From assembly GCF_028309625.1 (NCBI RefSeq), contig NZ_JAQMHR010000001.1, forward strand, positions 62,001 to 126,000: a stretch of 64,000 nt of DNA, written 5' to 3'. The first letter of the stretch is position 1. Each line of letters starts with the position of its first letter. The notes beneath the pieces were generated by a model. The model saw nothing but the letters and a program-made list of their open reading frames with translations. It did not search any database and was not told the DNA's origin. Shown one piece after another: positions 8,240-17,891 of the stretch. Source of the DNA: Trichococcus sp. K1Tr (GTDB taxonomy: Bacteria > Bacillota > Bacilli > Lactobacillales > Aerococcaceae). The translations under genes and the position numbers were made by a program.

Positions 8240-8467
8240 ATGACATTCGAAAAAATCAAAGCAATCATCGTGGACCAATTGGACAAAGAAGAAGAAGAAG
8301 TACAATTAGCAACTAACTTCAGAGAAGACTTGGATGCTGACAGCCTGGACTTATTCCAAATCATCAATGACATCGAAGACGAATTTGACATCAAAATCGA
8401 ATCAGACGAAGGCATCAACACTGTTGAAGATTTAGTTAAATACGTTGAAGCTCAATTAGCAGAATAA
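8240..8467 (+). CDS. acpP: Acyl carrier protein AcpP
   Basis: 75-residue acidic carrier protein holding the growing acyl chain on 4'-phosphopantetheine. The attachment serine is Ser35 in the DADSLD motif. ATG at 8240 follows TTTGGAGGAATT, a strong ribosome site that suits the high copy number of ACP; the frame reading from 8183 upstream overlaps fabH and is not used. Sits between fabH and fabK as in other Lactobacillales fab operons. Confidence 0.97.
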   Translation: MTFEKIKAIIVDQLDKEEEEVQLATNFREDLDADSLDLFQIINDIEDEFDIKIESDEGINTVEDLVKYVEAQLAE

Positions 8468-8492
8468 GCAGTAGAAGGAAAGTAGGCCTTGT

Positions 8493-9452
8493 ATGAAATC
8501 AGAATTATGTGAATTATTAGGTATTCAATATCCCATCATTCAAGGGGCAATGGCGTGGGTAGCGGATGCTGATTTGGCAAGTGCCGTTTCTAATGCTGGT
8601 GGTCTTGGTCTTATAGGGACTGGACATGATAGTGTGGATGTAGCGAATGAAAAAATTTCGAAAATGAAAGCATTGACGGATAAGCCTTTTGGCGTGAACA
8701 TCATGCTTTTGAACCCGCAGGTCGATGCTATTGTTGAAGCAGTGATCGCTTCTGGCGTTAAGGTTGTCACGACCGGAGCCGGAAGTCCAGCCCGCTATAT
8801 GAACCAATTCAAAGAAGCAGGCATCAAAGTCATTCCTGTTGTGGCTTCCGTAGCTTTAGCGAGAAGAATGGAGAAAGACGGCGCACACGCTGTCGTTGTC
8901 GAAGGCATGGAATCCGGTGGACACATCGGAAAAACAACGACGATCGCCCTGGTTCCTCAGGTTGTCGATGCTGTTTCCATTCCTGTCATCGCTGCCGGCG
9001 GTATTGGTGATGGACGCGGAATGGCGGCTGCTTTCATGTTGGGCGCATCTGCTGTTCAAGTCGGGACCCGTTTTGTAGTTGCCAAAGAATCCAATGCCCA
9101 TCAAAATTTCAAGAATGCCATCCTTAAAGCGAAAGACATCGACACAGTCATTACCGGTCAGATTACCGGACATCCTGTTCGTGTGTTGCGCAATAAATTG
9201 ACCAGAGAATATCTGCAAGTCGAGAAAGAAGAGACTAGCAAGGAAAATCCGGACTTCGCAAAACTTGAAGAAATGGGCAAGGGCGCTCTGAGAAGAGCGA
9301 CTGTCGATGGTGATAAAGACTACGGTTCGATGATGGCCGGCCAGATTGCCGGTTTGATTTCGAAGGAACAGACGTGTCACGACATCATACAAGAGTATAT
9401 GACGGAATGCAAAGAAGTTATCTTGGCCCAAGCAAAATTGTGGGCTGAGTAA
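8493..9452 (+). CDS. fabK: Enoyl-ACP reductase II FabK
   Basis: FMN-dependent enoyl-ACP reductase of the nitronate-monooxygenase/IMPDH-like TIM-barrel family; performs the last step of each elongation round. Visible: N-terminal IQYPIIQGAMAWVADADLA, the GMESGGHIG loop, and the phosphate-binding VIAAGGIGDGRGMAAAFMLG. 319 residues. The window shows no FabI, so FabK is the enoyl reductase of this operon; FabK enzymes are known to resist triclosan. ATG at 8493, AGAAGGAAAG ribosome site. Confidence 0.95.
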   Translation: MKSELCELLGIQYPIIQGAMAWVADADLASAVSNAGGLGLIGTGHDSVDVANEKISKMKALTDKPFGVNIMLLNPQVDAIVEAVIASGVKVVTTGAGSPARYMNQFKEAGIKVIPVVASVALARRMEKDGAHAVVVEGMESGGHIGKTTTIALVPQVVDAVSIPVIAAGGIGDGRGMAAAFMLGASAVQVGTRFVVAKESNAHQNFKNAILKAKDIDTVITGQITGHPVRVLRNKLTREYLQVEKEETSKENPDFAKLEEMGKGALRRATVDGDKDYGSMMAGQIAGLISKEQTCHDIIQEYMTECKEVILAQAKLWAE

Positions 9453-9473
9453 CAAATATATAGAGGTGAAATA

Positions 9474-10400
9474 ATGGCAACAGCTTTTGTCTATAGTGGT
9501 CAAGGTGCGCAATATTTCGGAATGGGTCAAGAACTTTATAACGAGTATGCCGTTGTGCGCACTGTTTTTGATGAAGCTTCAGCAACGCTTGGTTACGATG
9601 TTGCTGAATTATGTTTCCAAGAGAATGACAAGCTTCATTTAACTGAATATACACAACCAGCAATCTTAACGGTTAGCTACGCCCTTGATCAATTACTAGC
9701 TGAAAAGGGAATTCAGCCAGATTTTGTTGCAGGATTGAGCCTCGGAGAATATACAGCACTGGTGAAAGCCAATGCTTTTTCTTTTAATGAGGCTATTTCG
9801 CTCGTAGCGAAACGCGGCAAATACATGAGTGAGGCAGTGCCGGCCGGCCGTGGCAAAATGGCCGCCGTCATGAATGCAGAACGCTCTGTCATCGAAGAAT
9901 CTTGTCGGGAAGCAAGCGAGACAGCTTATGTCGCGCCTGCCAACTACAATATGCCGACGCAGATCGTCATCGGCGGGGAAATCGAAGGCGTCAATAAAGC
10001 CATCGAAATCCTTGAGTCCAAAGGCGTGAAACGCATCATCCCGTTGAACGTCAGCGGTCCTTTCCATACAGCTCTGTTGCATCCTGCAGCGGAAAAGTTG
10101 GAAGTGGCTTTGGCCGAGGTGACTGTGGCTGAACCGAAGATACCGGTCGTAGGCAATACCGAAGCGACGATTGTAGCGAAAGACGCCATCAAGGGCCTTT
10201 TGGTGCGCCAAATCGAATCGCCGGTTTTATGGGAAGACAGCGTCCGCAAACTGGTTGAACTGGGTGTGGACACCTTCGTGGAAGTCGGCCCAGGCACGAC
10301 TTTAAGCAAATTCATCAAGAAAATCAATAAAGAGGTCTCAGTATACAACGTAGAGGATTTAAAATCCCTCAACAAGACCCTTGAAGCGTTACAAAAATAA
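9474..10400 (+). CDS. fabD: Malonyl-CoA:ACP transacylase FabD
   Basis: Loads malonyl groups onto ACP. Motifs: GQGAQ near residue 9, nucleophile Ser89 in GLSLGEYTAL, and catalytic His in SGPFHTALL. 308 residues is standard. ATG at 9474 with AGAGGTGAAATA. 22 bases after fabK and 29 bases before fabG, so the same transcript. Confidence 0.96.
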   Translation: MATAFVYSGQGAQYFGMGQELYNEYAVVRTVFDEASATLGYDVAELCFQENDKLHLTEYTQPAILTVSYALDQLLAEKGIQPDFVAGLSLGEYTALVKANAFSFNEAISLVAKRGKYMSEAVPAGRGKMAAVMNAERSVIEESCREASETAYVAPANYNMPTQIVIGGEIEGVNKAIEILESKGVKRIIPLNVSGPFHTALLHPAAEKLEVALAEVTVAEPKIPVVGNTEATIVAKDAIKGLLVRQIESPVLWEDSVRKLVELGVDTFVEVGPGTTLSKFIKKINKEVSVYNVEDLKSLNKTLEALQK

Positions 10401-10429
10401 AGAGATCTGACAAGAAATGAGGGATAGTC

Positions 10430-11161
10430 TTGGATTTAAAAGGAAAGACGGTCATCGTCACTGGTAGTTCAAGAGGAATCGGGGAAGCCATCGCTGAAGC
10501 GTATGCGAAACGTGGAGCCAATATCGTTCTGAATGCACGCAAACCGATTGCTGAAGAAAAAGTTGCGCATCTGGAATCTTTCGGTGTCACTGTCAAAACA
10601 CTCTTAGGCGATGTCAGCGATTTTCAGACTGCCAAAGAAATCGTCAGCCAAGCCAAAGAACTTTTCGGCTCCGTTGATGTTTTGGTCAACAATGCAGGGA
10701 TCACCCGCGACAAATTGATCATGCGTATGGACGAAGAAGACTTCGATGCCACTTATCAAGTGAATCTGAAGGGTACTTTCAATATGATCCGCCACGCTTT
10801 GCCGCTTATGCTGAAGCAAAGATCCGGCAGCATCATCAATATCTCAAGCGTCGTCGGTGAAACCGGAAATACAGGGCAGGCCAACTATGCTGCCAGCAAA
10901 GCCGGAATCATCGGATTGACGAAATCTGTCGCCCGTGAAGCTGCGACAAGAGGCATTACATGTAATGCCATTGCTCCAGGATTCATCGAAACGGAAATGA
11001 CGGATGTTCTTTCAGAAAAGATTCAGGAACAAATGTTGACTCAAATCCCATTGAAACGATTTGGAAAAGCCGAAGAAGTGGCAAACACTGCTGTCTTCTT
11101 AAGTGAGAATACTTACATCACCGGCCAGACCATCAGTGTCAATGGCGGAATGTACATGTAA
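10430..11161 (+). CDS. fabG: 3-oxoacyl-ACP reductase FabG
   Basis: NADPH-dependent short-chain dehydrogenase reducing the beta-keto group. Rossmann motif [16 protein letters not shown] motif, catalytic Ser-Tyr-Lys in INISSVVGETGN...NYAASKAG. 243 residues. Start is TTG at 10430 after AATGAGGGATAG; no ATG in frame is better placed. Sixth gene of the operon. Confidence 0.96.
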   Translation: MDLKGKTVIVTGSSRGIGEAIAEAYAKRGANIVLNARKPIAEEKVAHLESFGVTVKTLLGDVSDFQTAKEIVSQAKELFGSVDVLVNNAGITRDKLIMRMDEEDFDATYQVNLKGTFNMIRHALPLMLKQRSGSIINISSVVGETGNTGQANYAASKAGIIGLTKSVAREAATRGITCNAIAPGFIETEMTDVLSEKIQEQMLTQIPLKRFGKAEEVANTAVFLSENTYITGQTISVNGGMYM

Positions 11162-11176
11162 GACAGGAGGATAAAT

Positions 11177-12412
11177 ATGAATCGCGTTGTTATTACAGGT
11201 ATGGGTGCTATCACACCTTTAGGAAATACAGTCACTGAATATTGGGACGGCATCAAAAACGGTAAAAACGGTATTGCTGCCATCACTAAATTTGACGCAT
11301 CCGAAACGGGCGTTTCTGTCGCAGGCGAAGTGAAAGACTTCGAGGCGACTTTATACATGGACCGCAAAGAATACAAGCGTATGGATCTGTTCTCGCAATA
11401 TGCGGTAGCAGCCTCTGCTCAAGCCGTTGAACAAAGCGGCATCGACATGGAAAAAATCGATGCGGATCGCTTTGGCGTTACCATCGGTTCTGGTGTCGGC
11501 GGTTTCATCACTATGGAATCCGGCATCATCAAAATGCATGAAAAAGGACCGAAACGCGTACCGCCTATGTTCGTTCCGATGGCGATCGGAAACATGGCGG
11601 CAGGAAATACAGCCATCAAATTCGGCGCTAAAGGACCTAGCATGGACATCGTTACTGCTTGTGCTTCTGCGACGAACTCAATCGGAGAAGCTTTCCGCAG
11701 CATCAAGCATGGTTACGCAGACTTGATGCTTGCAGGCGGAGCAGAAGCAACGGTATGTGAAATCGGCATCGCTGGTTTCGCGGCATTGACTGCTTTGTCC
11801 ACAAGCACTGATCCGGATCGCGCTTCCATTCCTTTCGACAAAGAAAGAAATGGTTTTGTAATGGGTGAAGGTGCCGGCATCTTGATGCTTGAAAATCTTG
11901 ATCACGCATTGGAACGCGGCGCAAATATCTTGGCTGAAGTTGTCGGATACGGCGTCACTTGTGATGCTTACCATATGACGGCTCCATCTGCTGATGGAAG
12001 CGGAGCTGGCAAAGCGATGCTTCAAGCAATGAAAGAAGCAGGCATCACTCCGGCGCAAGTCGATTACATCAACGCTCACGGAACAAGCACAGCAGCAAAC
12101 GACTCCGGCGAAACTGCTGCCATCAAATACGCTTTCGGCGAAGAGGCGCACAACGTCGCTATCTCAAGCACAAAGAGCATGACTGGTCACCTACTGGGCG
12201 CTGCCGGCGGTATCGAAGCTGTTGTCTGCGTAAAAGCCATTCAAGATGACTTCATGCCGCCAACAATCGGGTTCCAAGTGGCTGATGAAGGCTGCGATTT
12301 GGACTACATCCCGAATGTCGGTCGTGAAAAAGAAGTCACTTACACATTGAGCAACTCTTTGGGCTTCGGCGGCCACAATGCCGTACTATGTTTCAAAAAA
12401 TGGGAGGCTTAA
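11177..12412 (+). CDS. fabF: Beta-ketoacyl-ACP synthase II FabF
   Basis: Elongating condensing enzyme. Active-site Cys in VTACASATNSIGEA, His in NAHGTSTAANDSGE and in KSMTGHLLGAAGG; C-terminal glycine loop NSLGFGGHN. 411 residues. ATG at 11177 after GACAGGAGGATAAAT. accB begins 3 bases after its stop. It is the only elongating KAS in the window. Confidence 0.97.
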   Translation: MNRVVITGMGAITPLGNTVTEYWDGIKNGKNGIAAITKFDASETGVSVAGEVKDFEATLYMDRKEYKRMDLFSQYAVAASAQAVEQSGIDMEKIDADRFGVTIGSGVGGFITMESGIIKMHEKGPKRVPPMFVPMAIGNMAAGNTAIKFGAKGPSMDIVTACASATNSIGEAFRSIKHGYADLMLAGGAEATVCEIGIAGFAALTALSTSTDPDRASIPFDKERNGFVMGEGAGILMLENLDHALERGANILAEVVGYGVTCDAYHMTAPSADGSGAGKAMLQAMKEAGITPAQVDYINAHGTSTAANDSGETAAIKYAFGEEAHNVAISSTKSMTGHLLGAAGGIEAVVCVKAIQDDFMPPTIGFQVADEGCDLDYIPNVGREKEVTYTLSNSLGFGGHNAVLCFKKWEA

Positions 12413-12415
12413 TAC

Positions 12416-12877
12416 GTGAATATTGAAGATGTAAAAAGCCTGATTTCCTTGATCGATGAATCAACCTTGACTGAATTGCATTATCAGACAGGCGACTTTC
12501 AACTTTTGTTGTCCAAGAACAAGTTGGTTCAATCGAACCAGCAATCAAACGACAGCGTTCCGGCAGCAGCTCCAACTCCAACAGTGACTGCTCCGGTCCA
12601 AAACATCAAAGAAGCCGTTTCTGAAGCGACTGCGAAAAAAGAAGGACAGATCATTACTTCTCCGATTGTCGGTGTTGTTTACCTAGCACCGACTCCGGAT
12701 GCGAAACCGTATGCCACTAAAGGCCAGAATATCGCTAAAGGCGACGTTGTCTGCTTGGTGGAAGCAATGAAACTTATGAATGAAATCAAAAGCGAATTTG
12801 ATGGGGAAATCGTTGAAGTGTTGGTTGAAAACGAACAAATCGTTGAATACAACCAACCGCTGTTCCGCATCGTCTAA
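12416..12877 (+). CDS. accB: Biotin carboxyl carrier protein AccB
   Basis: Carrier subunit of acetyl-CoA carboxylase. N-terminal helix region, a Pro/Ala/Thr-rich linker (about 47-70), then the biotinyl domain with the biotin-accepting lysine in VEAMKLMNEI. 153 residues. Start GTG at 12416, where the GGGAGG site overlaps the end of fabF. Gene order accB-fabZ-accC places fabZ between carboxylase subunits, as in streptococci and enterococci. Confidence 0.95.
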   Translation: MNIEDVKSLISLIDESTLTELHYQTGDFQLLLSKNKLVQSNQQSNDSVPAAAPTPTVTAPVQNIKEAVSEATAKKEGQIITSPIVGVVYLAPTPDAKPYATKGQNIAKGDVVCLVEAMKLMNEIKSEFDGEIVEVLVENEQIVEYNQPLFRIV

Positions 12878-12895
12878 AAAAAGGAGACTATTAAT

Positions 12896-13327
12896 ATGAG
12901 TTTATTAAGCGCACAAGAAGTTATGGCTATCATCCCGAACCGCTACCCAATTTTCTTCATCGACAAAGTTGAAGAGTTGACACCAGGCGAACACATCGTC
13001 TGCTACAAAAACGTAACAATCAACGAACCGTTCTTCCAAGGGCACTTCCCGGGCGAACCAGTAATGCCAGGCGTATTGATCGTTGAGGCATTGGCTCAAG
13101 CAGGATCTATCCCATTGTTGACATTACCTGATTTCGAAGGACAAACAGCTTACTTAGGCGGATTGAATAAAGTCAAATTCCGTCAAAAAGTTGTTCCTGG
13201 CGACGTTTTGCGTCTTCAAGTGGATATCATCAAATTGAAAAAATTTGCAGGTATCGGTTATGGACAAGCTTTTGTCGGAGACAAAAAAGTTTGTGAAGTT
13301 GAAATGACATTCATCATTGGTAGATAA
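12896..13327 (+). CDS. fabZ: 3-hydroxyacyl-ACP dehydratase FabZ
   Basis: Hot-dog-fold dehydratase. Catalytic His in [11 protein letters not shown] and Glu in VEALAQAG. 143 residues, ATG at 12896 after AAAAAAGGAGAC. It is the only dehydratase in the operon; no FabM or second FabN-type dehydratase/isomerase is present in this window. accC starts two bases after the stop. Confidence 0.96.
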   Translation: MSLLSAQEVMAIIPNRYPIFFIDKVEELTPGEHIVCYKNVTINEPFFQGHFPGEPVMPGVLIVEALAQAGSIPLLTLPDFEGQTAYLGGLNKVKFRQKVVPGDVLRLQVDIIKLKKFAGIGYGQAFVGDKKVCEVEMTFIIGR

Positions 13328-13328
13328 T

Positions 13329-14705
13329 ATGTTTACGAAGGTATTGATCGCAAACAGAGGAGAAATAGCTGTCAGGATCATTCGTGCTTGTCATGAATTA
13401 GGAATCCAGACGGTAGCGGTCTATTCTGAAGCTGACCGCGAAGCGTTGCATACTCAGCTGGCCACCCAGGCCATTTGTATCGGCCCTGCAAAAGCGAGCG
13501 AATCCTATTTGAATATGACAAGCATTTTGAGTGCGGCAGTCGTTACAGGAGCCCAAGCCATCCATCCAGGCTTCGGTTTCCTCTCGGAAAACAGTGCATT
13601 CGCCACGATGTGCGAAGAAATGAATATCCGATTCATCGGACCTTCTTCCACCATCATCGACCTGATGGGCAACAAAGCAAACGCCCGCAAAACAATGATT
13701 GCAGCAGGCGTGCCTGTGACCCCGGGAAGCGAAGGCTACATCTCTTCATACGAAGAGGCAGTGCTGCAAGCAGAGAAAATCGGTTATCCAGTCATCCTGA
13801 AAGCTGCCGCTGGTGGCGGCGGTAAAGGGATGCGGAAAGTCTACCAAGAAAACGGTTTGGAGGCAGCCTTCAGCCAAGCGAAGGCGGAAGCTAAGGCTGC
13901 CTTCGGAGATGACCGCATGTATCTTGAAAAGATCATCACACCGGCTCGTCATATCGAGGTGCAGATTTTAGGGGATTCATTCGGCAATGTTGTCCATCTG
14001 GGCGAACGCGATTGCTCCCTTCAGCGCAATCATCAGAAAGTGCTGGAAGAGAGCCCGTCCACATTCATCTCTGAAGAGACACGCAAAGCGATGGGGGACG
14101 TCGCCATCCGAGCGGCTAAACATGTCGGCTACACGAATGCTGGCACTATCGAGTTTCTCGTTGATGCGGACCAACGTTTCTATTTCATGGAAATGAATAC
14201 ACGTATCCAAGTGGAGCATCCGGTAACCGAAATGGCGACTGGCATCGATATCGTCAAAGAACAATTGCGCATCGCAAGCGGTGAGCCTTTGTCCTTTACG
14301 CAAGATGAGGTTGTCATCACCGGTCACACGATCGAGTGCCGTATCAACGCTGAAAATCCGGCTTTGGGCTTCCGCCCTTCATCCGGGAAAATCGACTACC
14401 TGTTCTTGCCTAGCGGCGGGAATGGACTGCGTGTCGAAAGCGCCATGTATGGAGGATATATGATCCCGCCATTCTATGACTCGATGATCGCCAAAATCAT
14501 CACAAAAGGCGACAACAGAAGTGAAGCCATCGCCAAAATGAGGCGTGCGCTTCAGGAACTGGTCATCGAGGGAGTCGACACGAACCAATTCTTCCAGGAA
14601 GATATTCTGCAGGATCCTAATTTCATTTCCGGAGATTACGATACGGAATATCTTCAGAATGTGTTCCTGAAAACGTGGGCACCTGAAGAAGAGGAAAGTG
14701 TATAA
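13329..14705 (+). CDS. accC: Biotin carboxylase AccC
   Basis: ATP-grasp subunit that carboxylates the biotin of AccB. N-terminal MFTKVLIANRGEIAVRI, glycine-rich ATP loop AAAGGGGKGMRKV, metal/ATP residues in the FMEMNTRIQVEHPVTE block. 458 residues from ATG at 13329; the longer frame from 13317 overlaps fabZ and is not needed. Confidence 0.97.
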   Translation: MFTKVLIANRGEIAVRIIRACHELGIQTVAVYSEADREALHTQLATQAICIGPAKASESYLNMTSILSAAVVTGAQAIHPGFGFLSENSAFATMCEEMNIRFIGPSSTIIDLMGNKANARKTMIAAGVPVTPGSEGYISSYEEAVLQAEKIGYPVILKAAAGGGGKGMRKVYQENGLEAAFSQAKAEAKAAFGDDRMYLEKIITPARHIEVQILGDSFGNVVHLGERDCSLQRNHQKVLEESPSTFISEETRKAMGDVAIRAAKHVGYTNAGTIEFLVDADQRFYFMEMNTRIQVEHPVTEMATGIDIVKEQLRIASGEPLSFTQDEVVITGHTIECRINAENPALGFRPSSGKIDYLFLPSGGNGLRVESAMYGGYMIPPFYDSMIAKIITKGDNRSEAIAKMRRALQELVIEGVDTNQFFQEDILQDPNFISGDYDTEYLQNVFLKTWAPEEEESV

Positions 14706-14741
14706 ATCAATTAGTCAAGAAGTCACACTAGAGGTGAGGAA

Positions 14742-15617
14742 ATGAAATTATTTCGTAAGCGTCCTTACATTCCGATAGCTCAAGTTCCCGCTTCAAAAGC
14801 AGACGATCAGAAACCGATCGTTCCTGAAGGCTTATGGGAAAAATGCCCGAATTGTCAAAAGACGATCTACAGCAAGGATTTAGGGAAAGATAAAGTATGC
14901 CCGCATTGTTCCTATAATTTCAGGATTTCGGCATATGAACGCATTTCCAGCATTGTTGATGAAGGTTCTTTTGATGAATGGAACGCGCTCATGCCCGAAG
15001 AAAATCCGTTGGCTTTTCCAGGGTATGAGAACAAACTGAAGATTGCCAAAGAAAAAACGGGACTTGACGAGGCGGTTGTAACCGGCGCGGCATTCATCAA
15101 TAAGCATAAAGTTGCTTTGTGTGTGATGGATTCGAACTTTATCATGGCAAGCATGGGGAAAGTTGTCGGCGAGAAGCTGACGCTCGCGTTTGAACGCGCA
15201 ACGTCAGAAAAGCTCCCGATCATCGTCTTCACGGCTTCGGGCGGCGCCAGAATGCAAGAGGGCATCATGTCCTTGATGCAGATGGCGAAAGTCAGCGTTG
15301 CGGTCTCCAATCACAGTAAAGCAGGGCTGTTGTACATCACAGTCCTGACCGATCCGACGACTGGGGGCGTAACGGCCAGCTTTGCGATGCAAGGGGATAT
15401 CATCCTGGCGGAAACTGGCGCAACTGTCGGTTTCGCCGGCAAACGCGTCATCGAACAGACAATCAAAGCGAAATTGCCTGAAGGCTTCCAGACAGCTGAA
15501 AAGGTGCTGGAAAACGGCTTTATCGACAAAATTGTAGCCAGAAAAGATTTAAAGAGAGCATTGCAGCATCTTTTGCTGTTGCATGCTCCTGCAGAAAAGG
15601 CGGGTGAAGTGCAGTGA
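14742..15617 (+). CDS. accD: Acetyl-CoA carboxylase carboxyltransferase subunit beta AccD
   Basis: Carboxyltransferase beta subunit. N-terminal zinc ribbon with Cys35, Cys38, Cys53 and Cys56 (CPNC...CPHC), then the crotonase-like domain with [11 protein letters not shown] and [12 protein letters not shown]. 291 residues. ATG at 14742 after GAGGTGAGGAA. The stop overlaps the accA start by four bases (GTGA). Confidence 0.96.
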   Translation: MKLFRKRPYIPIAQVPASKADDQKPIVPEGLWEKCPNCQKTIYSKDLGKDKVCPHCSYNFRISAYERISSIVDEGSFDEWNALMPEENPLAFPGYENKLKIAKEKTGLDEAVVTGAAFINKHKVALCVMDSNFIMASMGKVVGEKLTLAFERATSEKLPIIVFTASGGARMQEGIMSLMQMAKVSVAVSNHSKAGLLYITVLTDPTTGGVTASFAMQGDIILAETGATVGFAGKRVIEQTIKAKLPEGFQTAEKVLENGFIDKIVARKDLKRALQHLLLLHAPAEKAGEVQ

Positions 15618-16396
15618 AGGATGTCAAAGAAATTATCACATCTGCAAGAAGCATCTCCCGTCTGACGGCGACAGAAATGATCCATGCCATCTGTGAAGGT
15701 TTTGTTGAATTCCATGGCGACAGAAAGTTCGGTGACGACCCTGCTATCGTCGGCGGGATTGCATTGCTGGATGACATGCCGGTGACCGTCATCGGAACCC
15801 AAAAAGGCCATGATGTGACTGAAAATGTCTATCGGAATTTCGGATCCCCACATCCGGAGGGCTACCGGAAGGCGATCCGTTTGATGAAACAGGCGGAGAA
15901 ATTCAATCGTCCGATCGTAACTTTCATCAATACCTCAGGCGCTTTTTGCGACGTCGACTCTGAGGATCGAGGCATCGGTGAAGCAATCGCTGAATCGCTT
16001 TTGGTGATGAGTCAATTGACGGTTCCTTTCATCGCCGTCTTCATCGGCGAGGGAGGCAGTGGCGGTGCCTTGGCGCTGGCAATGGGTAACGAGGTATGGA
16101 TGTTGGAGAATACCATGTATTCTGTCCTGTCCCCGGAAGGCTTTGCCTCCATTTTATGGAAAGATTCTTCACGATCCGATGAAGCAGCGAAAGTAATGAA
16201 GTTGACGCCTGATGATCTTTTTTCATTGGACGTCATCGACAAAATCATTATGGAAACCCGCAGGAAAGTGGCCCGTAAATCGGATGATGTCATGCTGGAA
16301 CTGAAGCGGGAATTAAGTGCCAAGCTGAAAGAGCTGAAGCAACTGACTCCAGCTGAATTGGTCGAGCAACGACAAAAACGATTCCGCAACTATTGA
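15614..16396 (+). CDS. accA: Acetyl-CoA carboxylase carboxyltransferase subunit alpha AccA
   Basis: Alpha subunit that completes the carboxyltransferase with AccD. Recognised by [17 protein letters not shown], the [12 protein letters not shown] oxyanion-type loop and [12 protein letters not shown]. 260 residues, shorter at the N-terminus than the E. coli protein, which is usual for Lactobacillales. GTG start overlaps accD by four bases, so translation is coupled. Last gene of the operon. Confidence 0.96.
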   Translation: MKDVKEIITSARSISRLTATEMIHAICEGFVEFHGDRKFGDDPAIVGGIALLDDMPVTVIGTQKGHDVTENVYRNFGSPHPEGYRKAIRLMKQAEKFNRPIVTFINTSGAFCDVDSEDRGIGEAIAESLLVMSQLTVPFIAVFIGEGGSGGALALAMGNEVWMLENTMYSVLSPEGFASILWKDSSRSDEAAKVMKLTPDDLFSLDVIDKIIMETRRKVARKSDDVMLELKRELSAKLKELKQLTPAELVEQRQKRFRNY

Positions 16397-16410
16397 TTCA
16401 AGAACAGCTA

Positions 16411-16452
16411 TCGACCGTCCGCACAGCAGCAGCTGTGTGGGCGGTTTTTTTC
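16411..16452 (+). terminator. Terminator of the fab/acc operon
   Basis: Stem CCGTCCGCACAGC/GCTGTGTGGGCGG around AGCA, then eight T. Confidence 0.88.
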
Positions 16453-16513
16453 GCGTTCGCTTTTGTGTTATAATGACCTAACAGGAAAATCAGCGTAGAT
16501 TGGGGTGATGGAA

Positions 16514-17485
16514 ATGGGAGAAAAAATTGTTTTTCCATTAAATTACGAAGGATACTTGAAAAAGGGATTGTTGGCATTTGAAGAGGGGAATCTGCAGCTT
16601 GCGGAAGAATGGATCGGCAAGGCTGTTGCCATCAAAAAAGCGGACGATATCCTCCCGCTGTATCTCATGTTGCTGCAGGAGACCGATCAAGCAGAGAAGA
16701 GTCTGGAAATGATAACTGAAATGCGTCCGGATATTGCTTCCTCCATTTCGGTGGACGACATCGATTTCCTTTACTTGAAAGGCTTGTCGCATTCCGGATC
16801 ATTCGACATGGCCCGCGAGCAAATCGAAGCACGCAAAAATGCTTTCGGTCTGTCGATGGAACATCAATTCGCTTTGGAGCAATTGGAGGCTGAAGTCGAG
16901 AAAGTTGAACTGAAGAATTTGGAGAAAAAACTGAAAAAAAGTTCAGAAATCCTCCAAGCCGAAAAAACCATCGATAAACAACCGTTCCACAAGCAACAAA
17001 CATACGCGCAACAATTGAAGGAATTGGAGGATGACCAATTCGGCAAGATAGCGCAACGCTTGCTCATGAACAATAATCTCCACCGGATGCTCAAGACAGA
17101 AATCATCCATCAATTTCTTGCGCGCGGACTCCATCCGACGGTTACTGTCAGATTGGACGGGAACGAAGAAAAATTGGATCTGGCTGGAGTCGTCCCGTTG
17201 ATCGACTCGAAAACGTACAAAGAAGGAATGGCGTATATCCGGGAAGAAATTGCCAATAAAAATCCGACTATGGCAGATGCCATGGAGAATGCCTTCTTCA
17301 TGCAACTTTCCCTCCTTTATCCGTTCGAAGACAGGACGATTCCGTCCGTTTCGGAATGGTTGGAGGTGCTCTACCGCATTTACAACGGGGCCGGATCGAC
17401 GGGCGAGCCAAGCGAAAAGAGCATCCGCGATGAAATTGAACAACTGGAAAATAAGCTGGCCGAATTTTTCGGGTTTTTTGAATAA
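16514..17485 (+). CDS. TPR-repeat protein, DUF3196-like
   Basis: Cytoplasmic protein with N-terminal tetratricopeptide-like helices (YLKKGLLAFEEGNLQLAEEW near residue 10, then further helix pairs to about 125), a charged coiled-coil region (about 125-175) and an all-helical C-terminal part. The layout resembles DUF3196 proteins of Firmicutes, function unknown. ATG at 16514 is chosen because GGGGTG at 16502-16507 gives good spacing; ATG at 16508 and GTG at 16505 are possible. It lies alone between the fab terminator and the csp promoter. Confidence 0.75.
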   Translation: MGEKIVFPLNYEGYLKKGLLAFEEGNLQLAEEWIGKAVAIKKADDILPLYLMLLQETDQAEKSLEMITEMRPDIASSISVDDIDFLYLKGLSHSGSFDMAREQIEARKNAFGLSMEHQFALEQLEAEVEKVELKNLEKKLKKSSEILQAEKTIDKQPFHKQQTYAQQLKELEDDQFGKIAQRLLMNNNLHRMLKTEIIHQFLARGLHPTVTVRLDGNEEKLDLAGVVPLIDSKTYKEGMAYIREEIANKNPTMADAMENAFFMQLSLLYPFEDRTIPSVSEWLEVLYRIYNGAGSTGEPSEKSIRDEIEQLENKLAEFFGFFE

Positions 17486-17509
17486 GTGACAGTGAAGCTA
17501 TCAGAATAA

Positions 17510-17538
17510 TTGACTCTATAGGGATTCCTCTCTATAAT
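17510..17538 (+). promoter_or_regulatory. Promoter of the cold-shock gene
   Basis: TTGACT (17510-17515), 17-base spacer, perfect TATAAT (17533-17538), 62 bases before the start codon. Confidence 0.82.
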
Positions 17539-17599
17539 GGGGGTAACCCGTCTTTGTGAAAGCAGTTCCAAAGAAATGAGTGTTGAAGGAGGATGTACA

Positions 17600-17812
17600 A
17601 TGGAATTTGGCAAAGTAAAGTGGTTCAATAATGATAAAGGGTATGGTTTTATTGAACTCGATCAACAGGATGACGACATTTTCGTACATTTTACCGGTAT
17701 AGCTGGAGAAGGCTTCAAAAGACTTGAAGAAGGGCAACGCGTTCAGTTCGATATCGCTGAAGGCGTAAGAGGACCACAGGCCACTAATGTGATCGTCATG
17801 GCAGAATCATAA
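17600..17812 (+). CDS. Cold-shock protein, CspA family
   Basis: Single cold-shock domain of 70 residues that binds single-stranded RNA and acts as RNA chaperone. RNP1 is KGYGFIE and RNP2 is IFVHF. ATG at 17600 follows GAAGGAGGATG; the open frame to 17537 covers the 5' UTR and is not used. Strong promoter and a dedicated terminator make it monocistronic. Whether it is cold-induced cannot be read from sequence. Confidence 0.94.
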   Translation: MEFGKVKWFNNDKGYGFIELDQQDDDIFVHFTGIAGEGFKRLEEGQRVQFDIAEGVRGPQATNVIVMAES

Positions 17813-17829
17813 AAAAGTACAGTAAACCG

Positions 17830-17877
17830 CAAAGGTGAGGGGAATCCGTTCAGGATTTTCTTTCACCTTTGTTTTTT
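17830..17877 (+). terminator. Terminator of the cold-shock gene
   Basis: CAAAGGTGA pairs with TCACCTTTG, with an inner GAATCC/GGATT pairing, followed by six T. The T-run adjoins the ribosome site of the next gene. Confidence 0.8.
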
Positions 17878-17891
17878 AGGATGTGGAACAT

